The notes under the pieces are model-generated. The model had not been told where the DNA came from and did not search any database. It saw only the letters and a program-made list of their open reading frames with translations. A DNA stretch of 64,000 nucleotides from Paraburkholderia sp. PGU19. GTDB taxonomy: Bacteria > Pseudomonadota > Gammaproteobacteria > Burkholderiales > Burkholderiaceae. The translations under genes and the position numbers were made by a program. The DNA lies in the NCBI RefSeq assembly GCF_013426915.1, contig NZ_AP023181.1, forward strand, positions 1,984,001 to 2,048,000, given 5' to 3'. This document shows, piece after piece, positions 35,161 through 43,841 of the stretch. The stretch's first letter is position 1. Each line of letters begins with the position of its first letter.

Positions 35161-35301
35161 CGCAAACCTGATTTCGATCTCGCGCTGATGGCGCGCCGCA
35201 ACGACCTCACCGGCGGCAAGATCCGCGACGCAGCGCGAATATCAAAAGAAGGGAAAGGCGTCGGCGACGGCGAGTTCACTCATGTCTGCACGTCGGCATG
35301 A
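35161..35301 (+). pseudogene. Possible remnant of an AAA-type ATPase C-terminus
   Basis: A 46-codon stretch, KPDFDLALMARRNDLTGGK... ending at the TGA at 35299-35301, resembles the C-terminal lid of AAA ATPases (D-L-x-x-x-A-x-R-x-x-L-x-G-G-x-I-x-x-A). It has no start and no upstream AAA core; the frame upstream loses sense before 35161. It is probably a decayed gene end, though a chance match cannot be excluded. Confidence 0.3.
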
Positions 35302-35330
35302 TCATGAAGCTCGCCGCCGTTTTCAAGGCA

Positions 35331-36014
35331 TCACGCGACGGCCGTGCCGCCTGCTCCAGCCGCAGGCGCTGCGTGCAGCAGCGCGTTGCTTGCGATCTGG
35401 AATGCTGCCTCACGGTCCGTCTCGCCCGCGTGCGCCGGATTGATCTGCGCCGTGATCGCATCGAAGTTGTTCGCGTCGGCGAGTTCGTTGCAGCCGTGCG
35501 ATTGCCAGTACCAAGCGGACACCAGCGCGGCGGTCGCGGGGTCGTTGCGCACGAGGTCCGGATTGCTGACGATATCGACGCCGATCGCCTGACCCGCGCG
35601 GGCGAAGTTGTCCCTGAACGTCAACTGGATCAGGCCTGAGCCGCGATACATCCAGCCGTCGCCCGTCGCGGGTGGGCCGTTGCCGAAGCGGCCGCCGTAG
35701 ACGAGGTTGGCGATCTGCTGCTGGCGCTGGGGCGGCACGCGGGCCTCGCCGGGTTGACGCCCGAGGCTCGCGCATTGCGCGGACGTCAGCGAGTGGAATG
35801 TCGACTGCAGGCCTGCTACCGAGTAATTGAAGTTCTCCGACACGGGTGGAGGCGGAAAGTGGCCGCTTTCAAACGCCACTTCCGCCAGAAACGCAGCCTG
35901 GCGTACGGGCGTGTTGATCTGGAAGCGGTCCATCGCAGCTTGCACTGCGTTGAGCCACAGCGCGGCACTCGCCTGGGTGCTGCCCGTCGCAGCCATGAAC
36001 GTGATTGAGTCCAT
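35331..36014 (-). CDS. Glycoside hydrolase family 19 endolysin/chitinase-like protein
   Basis: A 227-residue GH19-fold protein without signal peptide. The first catalytic Glu is in FLAEVAFESGHF and the conserved strand/loop is YRGSGLIQLTFRDNFARAG; the tail after 215 is Ala/Gly-rich. GH19 proteins lacking a signal are usually phage endolysins or peptidoglycan-cleaving effectors. Start at ATG 36014 with GGAG six nt upstream. No holin or phage genes adjoin, so it may be a prophage leftover or a secreted effector. Confidence 0.87.
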   Translation of the reverse strand: MDSITFMAATGSTQASAALWLNAVQAAMDRFQINTPVRQAAFLAEVAFESGHFPPPPVSENFNYSVAGLQSTFHSLTSAQCASLGRQPGEARVPPQRQQQIANLVYGGRFGNGPPATGDGWMYRGSGLIQLTFRDNFARAGQAIGVDIVSNPDLVRNDPATAALVSAWYWQSHGCNELADANNFDAITAQINPAHAGETDREAAFQIASNALLHAAPAAGAGGTAVA

Positions 36015-36059
36015 GTGGTACTCCATATCGTGAGAGATGGGTTCAGGATGACGCCGCAC

Positions 36060-36412
36060 GCATGGCGTGGATGCGAACGGATGCGACAGGGCCGGTGGAG
36101 TGATGACGCTGTTTTAATTAAGAGGCCGGTGAAGAGCAGGATCGGGCGGGACGTCGGCGCAATGCACGGATTGCACCTGTGACCATTCCGCGCGCGAGGC
36201 GGGTCTTGTCTAGGGTTTTAGCAGGTATTTTTCAGCGCGCCAGCGGGGCAGGGCATCGAATGTGGTCTTCGACACATTCACGCGCATCGGATTGCAAGCG
36301 AGGCATCGTTGGTGCCCGGCGCGTGTGTCGGGATGAAATGTTGCACCGCCAAGTAAGGGGAGCGAGCAGGAAACGATCGGCAAGACGCCTTCCACGATCA
36401 TCGCGAGGCGCG
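36060..36412. other. Non-coding or decayed region
   Basis: 353 nt upstream of the broken gene at 36413. Open frames in it lack starts and coding pattern; it may contain the lost 5-prime part of that gene. A TTTTAATTAAG patch at 36111-36121 is the only AT-rich spot. Confidence 0.35.
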
Positions 36413-36700
36413 ATGTGGTGGACGGCGTGCGCATCCGCGCAGCGCTTGCAACTGCAGACCTTGCCGCCCAATCGCGTCGTGCAGAAGATCAAGGACGGCA
36501 AGCCCGTCTTTCTCTACGCGGACCCGTACTCGTGCGGTTGCCTGTATGTCGGTGATGAAACGGCGTGGGATAACTACAAGCGCGAATAGCTCCAGCAAAA
36601 GTTCATCGATCAGGAACGGATGAACGCCGAGATGAATGAGAATGCGGCGTGGAACTGGAGCATGTGGCATCCGGGTCCGGGGTCTGGCTGGTGGTATTGA
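36413..36700 (+). pseudogene. Broken small lipoprotein-like gene with in-frame stop
   Basis: From ATG 36413 the frame reads a short lipobox-like TACAS, then QTLPPNRVVQKIKDGKPVFLYADP, SCGCLYVGDETAWDNYKRE and a TAG at 36587-36589. The same frame goes on with plausible coding sense (LQQKFIDQERMNAEMNENAA and a W/P/G-rich tail) to TGA at 36698-36700. The signal peptide is also almost absent. Both points suggest a decayed exported protein gene. Alternatively the 58-residue product is made. The family is not recognised. Confidence 0.55.
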
Positions 36701-36727
36701 CCTGCCGGCTGCGTCGACGCCAGCGGT

Positions 36728-38041
36728 TCATTCGATCGCCCTTGTCGACGCAGCCGATGTAGCGTCTGGGCCTGCGTCAGCGGTGACGACCTTGCCGCCC
36801 GTCTCGGGCATGCATAGCAGGAAGAACAGAAGCGCAAACCCGGCAACACCCGACAGCACGATAAAGCTCGTGGCGAATCCAAAACGTTCGGCAACGAAGC
36901 CGCCCGTCACCTGACTGAGCGCTGCGCCGATTCCCACTGCAAGCGACGTCGCGCCTTGCGCGACGTTGAAACGCCCCGTGCCCTGCGTGATATCCGATGC
37001 AATGACAATTGCGATCACGCCGAAGATGCCTGCGGCAATCCCATCGAGCAACTGGATGCCGACGACGGCGTACGGATTTGCGGTCAAACTGAACAGCAGC
37101 CCGCGCACGGGAAGAACGGCAAAGGCAACCAGAAAAATCGGCTTGCGGCCGATACCCTTGCGCATGCCATGCCCGACCGCCATCGCAACGAAAACCATCA
37201 CGAGTTGCGCGGCAATCACGCACGCGCTCAGTGCGATCACGTCCGCGCCCGGGTGTGTTTTTGCAAGCAGTTGACCTGCGAGCGGCAGCATTGCGGCATT
37301 ACCAAAGTGAAACAGCACGACGGCGACGAGGAAGACCCGCACCGTCTTGCGCCGCCAGAACTCGCGCAAAGGCAGCGGCCGCGCAGGCTGCCCGGCATCG
37401 ACGTGCTGTTCGCCGCCGCGCGCCGTCTCGTGATCGACTTCATGCGGACGGATCAGCAGCACGGCGGCAGCGCTGCCCAGCGAAAACAGACAGACGAGAT
37501 AGAACAGCCACATCACGCCGACGAATTGACCCAGCCCGCCCGCAAGTACGGCCGCGACGAAATTACCGGCATGGTTGAGGCTTTCGTTGCGGCTCACTCT
37601 GGACGGCATGCGTCGATGGCCAACGAGGCCCAGGCTCAGCGCCGCGAGGCACGGCGCAATGACGGCCGACGCAAAGCCGATTGAGATCTGGACGGCCAGC
37701 ACGGCGCGGAACACCGGAAAGCGCGCGATGAATAGGCAGCCCGCCGCGACGCACAGCGCCGCCGCTGCCAGAATCAGACGCTTCGCGCGAACGCTATCGA
37801 CGAGCAATCCCGCCGGAATCTGCGCGAGTGCCGCAGCCACGCCGCTCGCGGCCATCACGATGCCAATCTGTCCGGACGGCCAGTTCTGGTTGCCCTTGAG
37901 AAACACGGACAGGAACGGTCCGAGGCCGTCCCTGACGTCCGCCATCAGGAAGCTCAGCGCATCGATGCCGCGCAGGCTGCGGGATGATGGCGCGCGTGTT
38001 TCATCGGCGGCCTGCGACGGCGAAGGACAGGGGGCGGTCAT
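36728..38041 (-). CDS. MFS transporter
   Basis: A 437-residue major facilitator with twelve hydrophobic segments; motif-A-like loop VDSVRAKR follows helix 2. The N-terminus (about 25 residues) is cytoplasmic. The start at ATG 38041 has no strong ribosome site; the frame is open to 38149. Its genomic neighbours are not functionally related, so the substrate is unknown; drug or sugar-phosphate-like efflux are both possible. Confidence 0.87.
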   Translation of the reverse strand: MTAPCPSPSQAADETRAPSSRSLRGIDALSFLMADVRDGLGPFLSVFLKGNQNWPSGQIGIVMAASGVAAALAQIPAGLLVDSVRAKRLILAAAALCVAAGCLFIARFPVFRAVLAVQISIGFASAVIAPCLAALSLGLVGHRRMPSRVSRNESLNHAGNFVAAVLAGGLGQFVGVMWLFYLVCLFSLGSAAAVLLIRPHEVDHETARGGEQHVDAGQPARPLPLREFWRRKTVRVFLVAVVLFHFGNAAMLPLAGQLLAKTHPGADVIALSACVIAAQLVMVFVAMAVGHGMRKGIGRKPIFLVAFAVLPVRGLLFSLTANPYAVVGIQLLDGIAAGIFGVIAIVIASDITQGTGRFNVAQGATSLAVGIGAALSQVTGGFVAERFGFATSFIVLSGVAGFALLFFLLCMPETGGKVVTADAGPDATSAASTRAIE

Positions 38042-38168
38042 GGATTCATGGCTGCTGTTCTGTGGCGTGGACCAGATGATGCCGCTACAGGATGCAAGCA
38101 CTATTCCAGATTGACCGCAACCGCGGACACCGCCAGGCGTTTCACGCAAGCGAGGTCCGCTCGGGACA

Positions 38169-38828
38169 TCAGGCGGGCGCTTTCAGATTCTTCAAAGCGG
38201 CTACCAGCTCGCTCGGATCGGGGCGCTTCGTGTAGTCCGGGCTCACTTCGGCATAAGCGATCGTGCCATCTTGCGCGATCACGTATCGAGCGGGCATCGG
38301 CAGCGTCCAGCTTGGCTCGCCGTTGATGACAGGCAGGTCGACATTGAAGCCTTTGTAGGTGTCGATCAACTCGTCTTGCAGCCGAAAGCGGATTCCGAAC
38401 CCATCAGCCGTCTTGCCGCCTTCATCGACGAGGATCGGATAGCTGAGTTTGTTCTGGCGTTGCGATTTCAGGCTGTTCGTCGAGGTCTGCATCGAGATCG
38501 AAACCAGGCTCGCACCCAGCGCGCGAATTTCGTCCGCGACTTCTTCAATGGCCTGCAGGTCGATGTTGCAATACGGGCACCAGACGCCCCGGTAAAACGT
38601 CACGACCAGCGGCCCTTGCTCCAGCAACTCTGCAGACGAGACGACTTCGCCCTCGGCATTGGTGAGCGTGAAAGTCGGTGCGAGATCGCCGACCTTCAGC
38701 GAGCGCTCCGCCTGACCCGTTGCGATCAGTTCGGCCGTGGTCCTGTGAAAGACGTCGACGACTGCGGGCGGCGCGACCTTGGTTTCGAAGTTCGACTTGA
38801 AGGCATCCAGTTTCTGCTGCAGGTTCAT
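38169..38828 (-). CDS. Peroxiredoxin-like (AhpC/TSA) protein
   Basis: A 219-residue thioredoxin-fold protein. The active site reads FYRGVWCPYCNIDLQ with a CxxC, like the redoxin/Prx-like group rather than 2-Cys AhpC. N-terminal helices (MNLQQKLDAFKSNFETKVAP) are typical for this subgroup. ATG 38828 has GGAG 7 nt upstream. Divergent from the LysR gene at 38936, which likely controls it in response to oxidants or electrophiles. Confidence 0.9.
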   Translation of the reverse strand: MNLQQKLDAFKSNFETKVAPPAVVDVFHRTTAELIATGQAERSLKVGDLAPTFTLTNAEGEVVSSAELLEQGPLVVTFYRGVWCPYCNIDLQAIEEVADEIRALGASLVSISMQTSTNSLKSQRQNKLSYPILVDEGGKTADGFGIRFRLQDELIDTYKGFNVDLPVINGEPSWTLPMPARYVIAQDGTIAYAEVSPDYTKRPDPSELVAALKNLKAPA

Positions 38829-38935
38829 TGCTGACTCCAGTGTTGGCTCGCCGGTTGGTGGCGTGAAGTCATCATGATTCATTTGCATGGAGACGGGTAT
38901 AATGCCTGGATGACTATCAATTATTTGCCATGTGA

Positions 38936-39856
38936 ATGAATGACAAGTTGTCCGTGTTGCGGCTGTTCACACGCGTCGCGCGTACGTCGAGCTTCACCCG
39001 GGCGGGGCGGGAACTCGGCATCAGCCAGCCGTCCGTGTCCAGACAGATCTCCGAACTCGAAGCGGACGTCGGTACGGTGTTGTTCGTCAGGAGCACTCGC
39101 GCGGTCAAACTGACGGAAGCGGGCGTCGATTACCTGACGCGCGTCGAAGCGATCCTCGACGCACTCGAAGAGGCGGATCACGCCGCGCGCGGATCGACGG
39201 AACTGCGCGGACGTCTGCGCGTGGCGCTGTCGACGAGCTTTGGCATACGTGAGGTGATTCCGCGTATCGACCGGTTCATGGAGACGCACCCGGCGCTCTA
39301 CATCGATTTGCTGATGGCGGATGACCGTCAGGATCTGATTACAGAAGGCGTCGATGTCGCGATCCGGTTCGGCGCGCTGCCGGATTCCAGCGCGACGTCG
39401 AGACTGCTTGGGCGTTCGCCCCGGTTGCTGGTTGCGGCGCCCGCGTATCTGGCGCGCAAGGGCCGTCCACTCGAGCCATCCGAACTGAGCCAGCATGCGT
39501 TCGTCACGGGCCCGTCGAGTGCCGCGTCATTGGGATGGACGCTGCGCAAGGATGGACGCGAAGCGGTTTTTAGAGGAGACGGGCGCATCACATCGACGGT
39601 GAATGAAGCGGCCACGGCGGCCGCTGTCGCCGGTTTGGGCATTCTGGTGATCGGTCTGTGGGGATGCCGCAGCGAGATCGCGGATGGCCGGCTCGTGCCG
39701 ATACTCGAAGACTGGCAACTCGAACCGGTTGAAATCCACGCAGTGTTTCCGACGGGCCGTGCTGCGCGCCCTGCTGCGCGCGCGTTGATCAGCTTTCTGG
39801 TGGAAGAGCTCGCGCCGATTTCGGTGGATGTCGATGCGAGGATGCGGGGGCAATAG
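38936..39856 (+). CDS. LysR-family transcriptional regulator
   Basis: A 306-residue LTTR with HTH MNDKLSVLRLFTRVARTSSFTRAGRELGISQPSVSRQI and the CrgA-like effector domain. The 107-nt divergent promoter shared with the peroxiredoxin gene contains a GGTATAATGCC -10-like element at 38896. No T-N11-A dyad was convincing. Confidence 0.9.
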   Translation: MNDKLSVLRLFTRVARTSSFTRAGRELGISQPSVSRQISELEADVGTVLFVRSTRAVKLTEAGVDYLTRVEAILDALEEADHAARGSTELRGRLRVALSTSFGIREVIPRIDRFMETHPALYIDLLMADDRQDLITEGVDVAIRFGALPDSSATSRLLGRSPRLLVAAPAYLARKGRPLEPSELSQHAFVTGPSSAASLGWTLRKDGREAVFRGDGRITSTVNEAATAAAVAGLGILVIGLWGCRSEIADGRLVPILEDWQLEPVEIHAVFPTGRAARPAARALISFLVEELAPISVDVDARMRGQ

Positions 39857-39871
39857 AGACGTTATAGAAGC

Positions 39872-40282
39872 TTACGGACGACGGAACCTGGTGCGGGGTA
39901 TTTCCGCAACGGCCGTGATTTCGATCATCAGATCCGGATGGTAAAGCCGTTCGATCTGAACGGTTGTCGTGACGGGATAGGGCGCCGAGAAAAACTCCGC
40001 GCGAATGTCGCCGGTCGTCATGAACGCTTCGATATCCGTTGCATAGTGGACCAGCGAAATCACGTCGGTCATGTATCCGCCCATCGCGGCGAGAACATCG
40101 CGGATATTTTCCAGGACCTTGCGCACCTGCGCGCGCATATCGCCAGGACCTGTCACACGTCCGTCGATGTCCAGCGAAACCTGGCCTTTCAGATACACGA
40201 TCTGACCATCGCCCTGAATGACGGCCATCGAGAATGCACCGAACGGTGACCAGACACCGGCAGGCTTGACTGCATCGACCAT
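39872..40282 (-). CDS. Rid (YjgF/YER057c/UK114) family protein
   Basis: A 136-residue Rid-superfamily trimer subunit: SMAVIQGDGQIVYLKGQVSLD and the C-terminal PDLMIEITAVAEIP. At the position of the catalytic Arg of RidA deaminases the sequence reads YPVTTTVQ, so imine deaminase activity is doubtful; it may belong to Rid4-7-like groups with other roles. 46 nt separate it from the LacI gene on the same strand. Confidence 0.88.
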   Translation of the reverse strand: MVDAVKPAGVWSPFGAFSMAVIQGDGQIVYLKGQVSLDIDGRVTGPGDMRAQVRKVLENIRDVLAAMGGYMTDVISLVHYATDIEAFMTTGDIRAEFFSAPYPVTTTVQIERLYHPDLMIEITAVAEIPRTRFRRP

Positions 40283-40328
40283 GGGGTAGCCTCGTGTTGC
40301 CGGAAGCGGGTATCCAGCCAGGGTTCCA

Positions 40329-41408
40329 TCAATCAGCGCGCGGCTGTGCGCAAGACTCGCGCACGATCAACGTTGCCTCGCACTCGACGCTGTGCGTATC
40401 GCTTTCACCATTGAGCTGCGCAATCAGCAGTTCCGCCGTGCGCCTGCCGATCTCCGCACTCGGAACGCGTACGGTCGTGATCGGAATCGGCAGTTCGGCC
40501 ATCACTTCAAAGTCGTCGAAGCCGATCAGGCTGAGATGGCCAGGCACATCGTAGCCGGCGGCCATGGCCTCCAGCATCGCGCCCGTTGCGAATGATCCGT
40601 TGCCGCATACGATCGCTGTCGGCGGTTCGATCGGCGCGGCCATGATCCGGCTGAACAGCCGCCGTCCTTCCTGAACGCCCCAGAAACCTTCGGCCATATG
40701 CGCGGGATGAATCGCGATGCCGTGCTCGGCCAGCGCTACGCGCACGCCTTCGCGACGCGCGGCGGCGCGGTCGTTGGTATCGGCGTTTTGCGCGATCATC
40801 GCGATCCGCCGATGGCCGAGGCCAAGCAGATAGTTTGTCGCGTCGTAAAACGCGCGATAGTTGTCCACGCCGACACAGATCGAGCGTTGCTTCGCGGCGA
40901 AAGTGAAGGTGCTGACGCACGGCACGTTGCGCTGGTCGAGCAGCGCATAGAGATCCGGGTGATGACCTTCGCCGACCACGGCGATCGCATCGACACCGCG
41001 CTCCAGCATCTTGCGAACCTGCCGGTACTCGCGCTGCAGGTCATATTCCGAGCAGCCGAGCAGCAACGTATAGCCCTTTTCTTCCAGTTCGTCCTGCAGG
41101 ACCTGGATGGCCGTGGCGAAATGCTCGTTGGCGAGCGTCGGCACGACGGCGCCGATCGTGCCCGTTCGCTGCGTCGCGAGCGCGCGCGCGGCGGCATGCG
41201 GCACCCAGCCGAGATGATCGATGGCGATCTGTATCCGCTCGCGCACGCTCGGCGACACGACCTCCGGCGAATTGATGAAGCGTGACACAGTGGCCTTCGA
41301 CACGCACGCCAGTTCCGCGACTTCGCGCAGCGTTGCAGCGCCCGGCCGGACCGAAACGGATGGCGCGGCCGGCTGTTCATGTCGAGTGGGGCGCGCAGCC
41401 TTTGCCAT
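40329..41408 (-). CDS. LacI-family transcriptional regulator
   Basis: A 359-residue repressor of the LacI/GalR family. The HTH is ATLREVAELACVSKATVSRFINSPEVVSPSVRERI (about residues 24-58) with the hinge after it and a periplasmic-binding-protein-like effector domain (GTIGAVVPTLANEHFATAIQVLQ). It has the GntR (gluconate)-like features of sugar-acid regulators. Start at ATG 41408 with AAGG; the frame is open to 41501. It is the obvious binder of the three operators at 42031-42156. Confidence 0.92.
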   Translation of the reverse strand: MAKAARPTRHEQPAAPSVSVRPGAATLREVAELACVSKATVSRFINSPEVVSPSVRERIQIAIDHLGWVPHAAARALATQRTGTIGAVVPTLANEHFATAIQVLQDELEEKGYTLLLGCSEYDLQREYRQVRKMLERGVDAIAVVGEGHHPDLYALLDQRNVPCVSTFTFAAKQRSICVGVDNYRAFYDATNYLLGLGHRRIAMIAQNADTNDRAAARREGVRVALAEHGIAIHPAHMAEGFWGVQEGRRLFSRIMAAPIEPPTAIVCGNGSFATGAMLEAMAAGYDVPGHLSLIGFDDFEVMAELPIPITTVRVPSAEIGRRTAELLIAQLNGESDTHSVECEATLIVRESCAQPRAD

Positions 41409-41510
41409 ATCGTTTGCCTTGGCGATTGCCTTAGAATTTTCCGCTGCAATTATAACGGCGGCTTCATTGGGCAAACGCATCGGCGCGGCCGCGCGCAGCA
41501 CACGTCGCGC

Positions 41511-41963
41511 TTACTTCGATGAAAGCTTCTTTGCCCATTTCATGATGTGACGCCCCGCCGCGACGACTTCGCCGCGCTGGTTCACGACCTTCATGTCCGC
41601 GGTGCTGCGGCGCTTCTCCTCGTCGATCTCGGCAACCCGGTAGATCACCGTGACGGTATCGCCCAACAGCACGGGCCGAATGAAACGGATGCGGTCGTAT
41701 CCCGCCGATACCGGGAACTCTTCGAGATCGTTGCGATGGATCACATGCGCAATGCTGATCGTCGAAGCCGTCGACATGTAGCCGACCAGCAGCGCGCCAT
41801 GTGCGATGCGCGTGCCGATCGACGACTTCTCCTGCATGTACTGCTCGTTGATGTGGGTGTCGCTGAAGTCGCCCGTCAGCCCTGCGAACAGCGTTACGTC
41901 GGTTTCGCCGACCGTCTTGGCGAACCTGAATTCCTGTCCGATCTCCACGCCCTTGATGGCCAT
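41511..41963 (-). CDS. MaoC-family (R)-hydratase/dehydratase
   Basis: A 150-residue hot-dog-fold enzyme. The catalytic Asp/His pair is in GDFSDTHINEQY and the neighbouring IAHGALLVGYMS loop is standard. It hydrates or dehydrates enoyl/3-hydroxyacyl-CoA, complementing the CoA-transferase encoded divergently. Start at ATG 41963 with AGGAGC; the promoter holds LacI-type operators. Confidence 0.9.
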   Translation of the reverse strand: MAIKGVEIGQEFRFAKTVGETDVTLFAGLTGDFSDTHINEQYMQEKSSIGTRIAHGALLVGYMSTASTISIAHVIHRNDLEEFPVSAGYDRIRFIRPVLLGDTVTVIYRVAEIDEEKRRSTADMKVVNQRGEVVAAGRHIMKWAKKLSSK

Positions 41964-42030
41964 GCTCAATGCTCCTGAAAAGTGGCGGTCTTGCCGTTCA
42001 CGCGATTCGGTCAACGTTTTCGACCACGTG

Positions 42031-42044
42031 TGAAACCGGTTACA
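42031..42044. promoter_or_regulatory. LacI-type operator O1
   Basis: TGAAACCGGTTACA has the central CG and TG...CA ends of LacI/GalR operators (TGNAANCGNTTNCA). It is 67 nt upstream of the maoC start and 187 nt upstream of the CoA-transferase start. Confidence 0.7.
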
Positions 42045-42045
42045 A

Positions 42046-42059
42046 TTAGACCGGTTTCA
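42046..42059. promoter_or_regulatory. LacI-type operator O2 (one degenerate arm)
   Basis: TTAGACCGGTTTCA shares the ACCGGTTTCA arm with O1. The centres of O1 and O2 are 15 bp apart. Confidence 0.55.
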
Positions 42060-42142
42060 TTCAATGTACTCTAAATACACGGTGTTTGTGACTGTTTTAG
42101 TGGTTTTCCCTGGAGAATGTTGAAACCACTTTGCATCGTCTC

Positions 42143-42156
42143 TGCAACCGGTTACA
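42143..42156. promoter_or_regulatory. LacI-type operator O3
   Basis: TGCAACCGGTTACA differs from O1 at one base. It is 112 bp downstream of O1, a distance that allows DNA looping by a LacI tetramer or cooperative control of both promoters. Confidence 0.7.
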
Positions 42157-42230
42157 TTCAATTGGCCGGCGACGTGGTTTCAGTCCGCGTCATGCCGGCC
42201 GGTTCAACTCAACGACGCGGGACACGCAAC

Positions 42231-43841
42231 ATGCACATCATTTCAACGACTGAAGCGGCGTCGCTGGTGCGCGACGAAGACGCTGTTCTGATCAGCGGCT
42301 CGGGCGGCGGCCATTCGGTGCCCGAGGCTTTGCTCGCCGCAGTGGAGGCACGCTTCATGAGCGCGGGCGAGCCGCGCAATCTGACCTCGATAAGCGTGGT
42401 CGGCGTGGGCGACCGTGCGGCGCTCGGCGCGAGCCACCTTGCGCATGAAGGGCTGCTGCGTCGCGCAATCACGAGCGCGCTCGTCGATTCACCCGGCCTC
42501 GTCACGCTCGCTGCCGCCGACAAGATCGAGGCCTACACGTTTCCGCAAGGCGTGCTGTCGCAACTGATGCGCGACATGGCAGGCGGCCGACCGGGCCTGA
42601 TCACGAAAACAGGGCTTCACACCTTCGTCGATCCGCGTCAGCAAGGCGCACGGCAAAGTCCGCGCACGCCCGCAGAGTTCGTCGATCTGATCGAACTCGA
42701 CGGCGAAGAATGGCTGCGCTTCAAGCCTGTTCCGATCAACGTCGCATTCCTGCGCGGCACGACGGCCGATGAAGACGGCAACATCACGATGGAGCAGGAG
42801 GCCGTGCTCGGCGAAATGCTCGCGATGGCGCAAGCGACGCGGCGAGCAGGCGGCATCGTCATCGTTCAGGTCAAACGGATGGCGACGCGCAACACATTGC
42901 CGCCGAAGCAGGTGAAGATTCCCGGCATCCTCGTCGACTTCGTGGTCGTCGTGCCCGACCAGCGGCAGACCTATGCGACGGATTACGACCCGAGCTATGC
43001 GGGCGAATTGCGCGTGCCTCTGTCGGAAATCAAGCCCTTGCCGTTCGGGCCGCGCAAGGTCATCGTGCGGCGTGCGGCGCTCGAACTCTATCCGGGCGCC
43101 GTGTGCAATCTCGGCGCAGGAGTTTCGACGGGGTTGTCGACAGTTGCCGCAGAAGAGGATTTGCTCGACAAGGTGATCCTGACCAACGAGCAAGGTCTGA
43201 TAGGTGGCGCGCCAATTACGGGCCGCGACTCGGGCGGCGCGCAGAACTTCGCCGCGATGATCGAACAGCCGTCGCAGTTCGACTTCTATGACGGCGGCGG
43301 CCTCGATCTCGCGTTCCTTTCATTCGCCGAAGTCGACGCACAAGGCAACGTGAATATCAGCCGCTTCGGCGACAAGATCATCGGCGTGGGTGGCTTCATC
43401 AACATCAGCCAGAACGCGAAGTGCGTGATCTTCAGCGGCACGTTGACGGCGGGCGGTCTCGACATCGGATGGGAAGCGGGGCAGACGGTCATACGCGAAG
43501 AAGGCCGTCACAAGAAGTTCGTGCGCAAGCTCGAACAGGTCTGCTACAACGCGACGTTTGCGCGCGAGCGCGGACAGACCGCGCTGTATGTCACCGAGCG
43601 CGCCGTGTTCCGGATCGGCGCGCAAGGGCTCGAACTCATCGAAGTGGCGCCGGGCGTCGATGTCGAGCGCGACATCTTTGGGCAGATGGAGTTTCGCCCA
43701 CAGGTGTCGCCGGATCTCAGGACGATGGACGCGCGTTTGTTCCGTCCCGCGCCGCTCGGCATTCACGACGAAGTGGTGGCGCGCGAACGCCGCTTCCGTT
43801 CGGCACGCATCGCGCAGTGGCATGCGGAGACACAGCGATGA
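42231..43841 (+). CDS. Acyl-CoA:acetate/3-ketoacid CoA-transferase (family I, fused subunits)
   Basis: A 536-residue single-chain family I CoA-transferase of the propionate CoA-transferase/YdiF type. Alpha part: VLISGSGGGHSVPEALL; the beta part contains the catalytic Glu motif TNEQGLIGGAP. I start at ATG 42231 with GGGA 8 nt upstream; the frame is open back to 42117, but that stretch contains operator O3. It overlaps the next gene by ATGA. It may activate the carboxylate made or taken up by this operon. Confidence 0.9.
   Translation: MHIISTTEAASLVRDEDAVLISGSGGGHSVPEALLAAVEARFMSAGEPRNLTSISVVGVGDRAALGASHLAHEGLLRRAITSALVDSPGLVTLAAADKIEAYTFPQGVLSQLMRDMAGGRPGLITKTGLHTFVDPRQQGARQSPRTPAEFVDLIELDGEEWLRFKPVPINVAFLRGTTADEDGNITMEQEAVLGEMLAMAQATRRAGGIVIVQVKRMATRNTLPPKQVKIPGILVDFVVVVPDQRQTYATDYDPSYAGELRVPLSEIKPLPFGPRKVIVRRAALELYPGAVCNLGAGVSTGLSTVAAEEDLLDKVILTNEQGLIGGAPITGRDSGGAQNFAAMIEQPSQFDFYDGGGLDLAFLSFAEVDAQGNVNISRFGDKIIGVGGFINISQNAKCVIFSGTLTAGGLDIGWEAGQTVIREEGRHKKFVRKLEQVCYNATFARERGQTALYVTERAVFRIGAQGLELIEVAPGVDVERDIFGQMEFRPQVSPDLRTMDARLFRPAPLGIHDEVVARERRFRSARIAQWHAETQR

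Noticed and set aside
42117..42230. Upstream start for the CoA-transferase
   Set aside because: The stretch contains operator O3 and encodes no family-like sequence; the ATG at 42231 starts the conserved domain.
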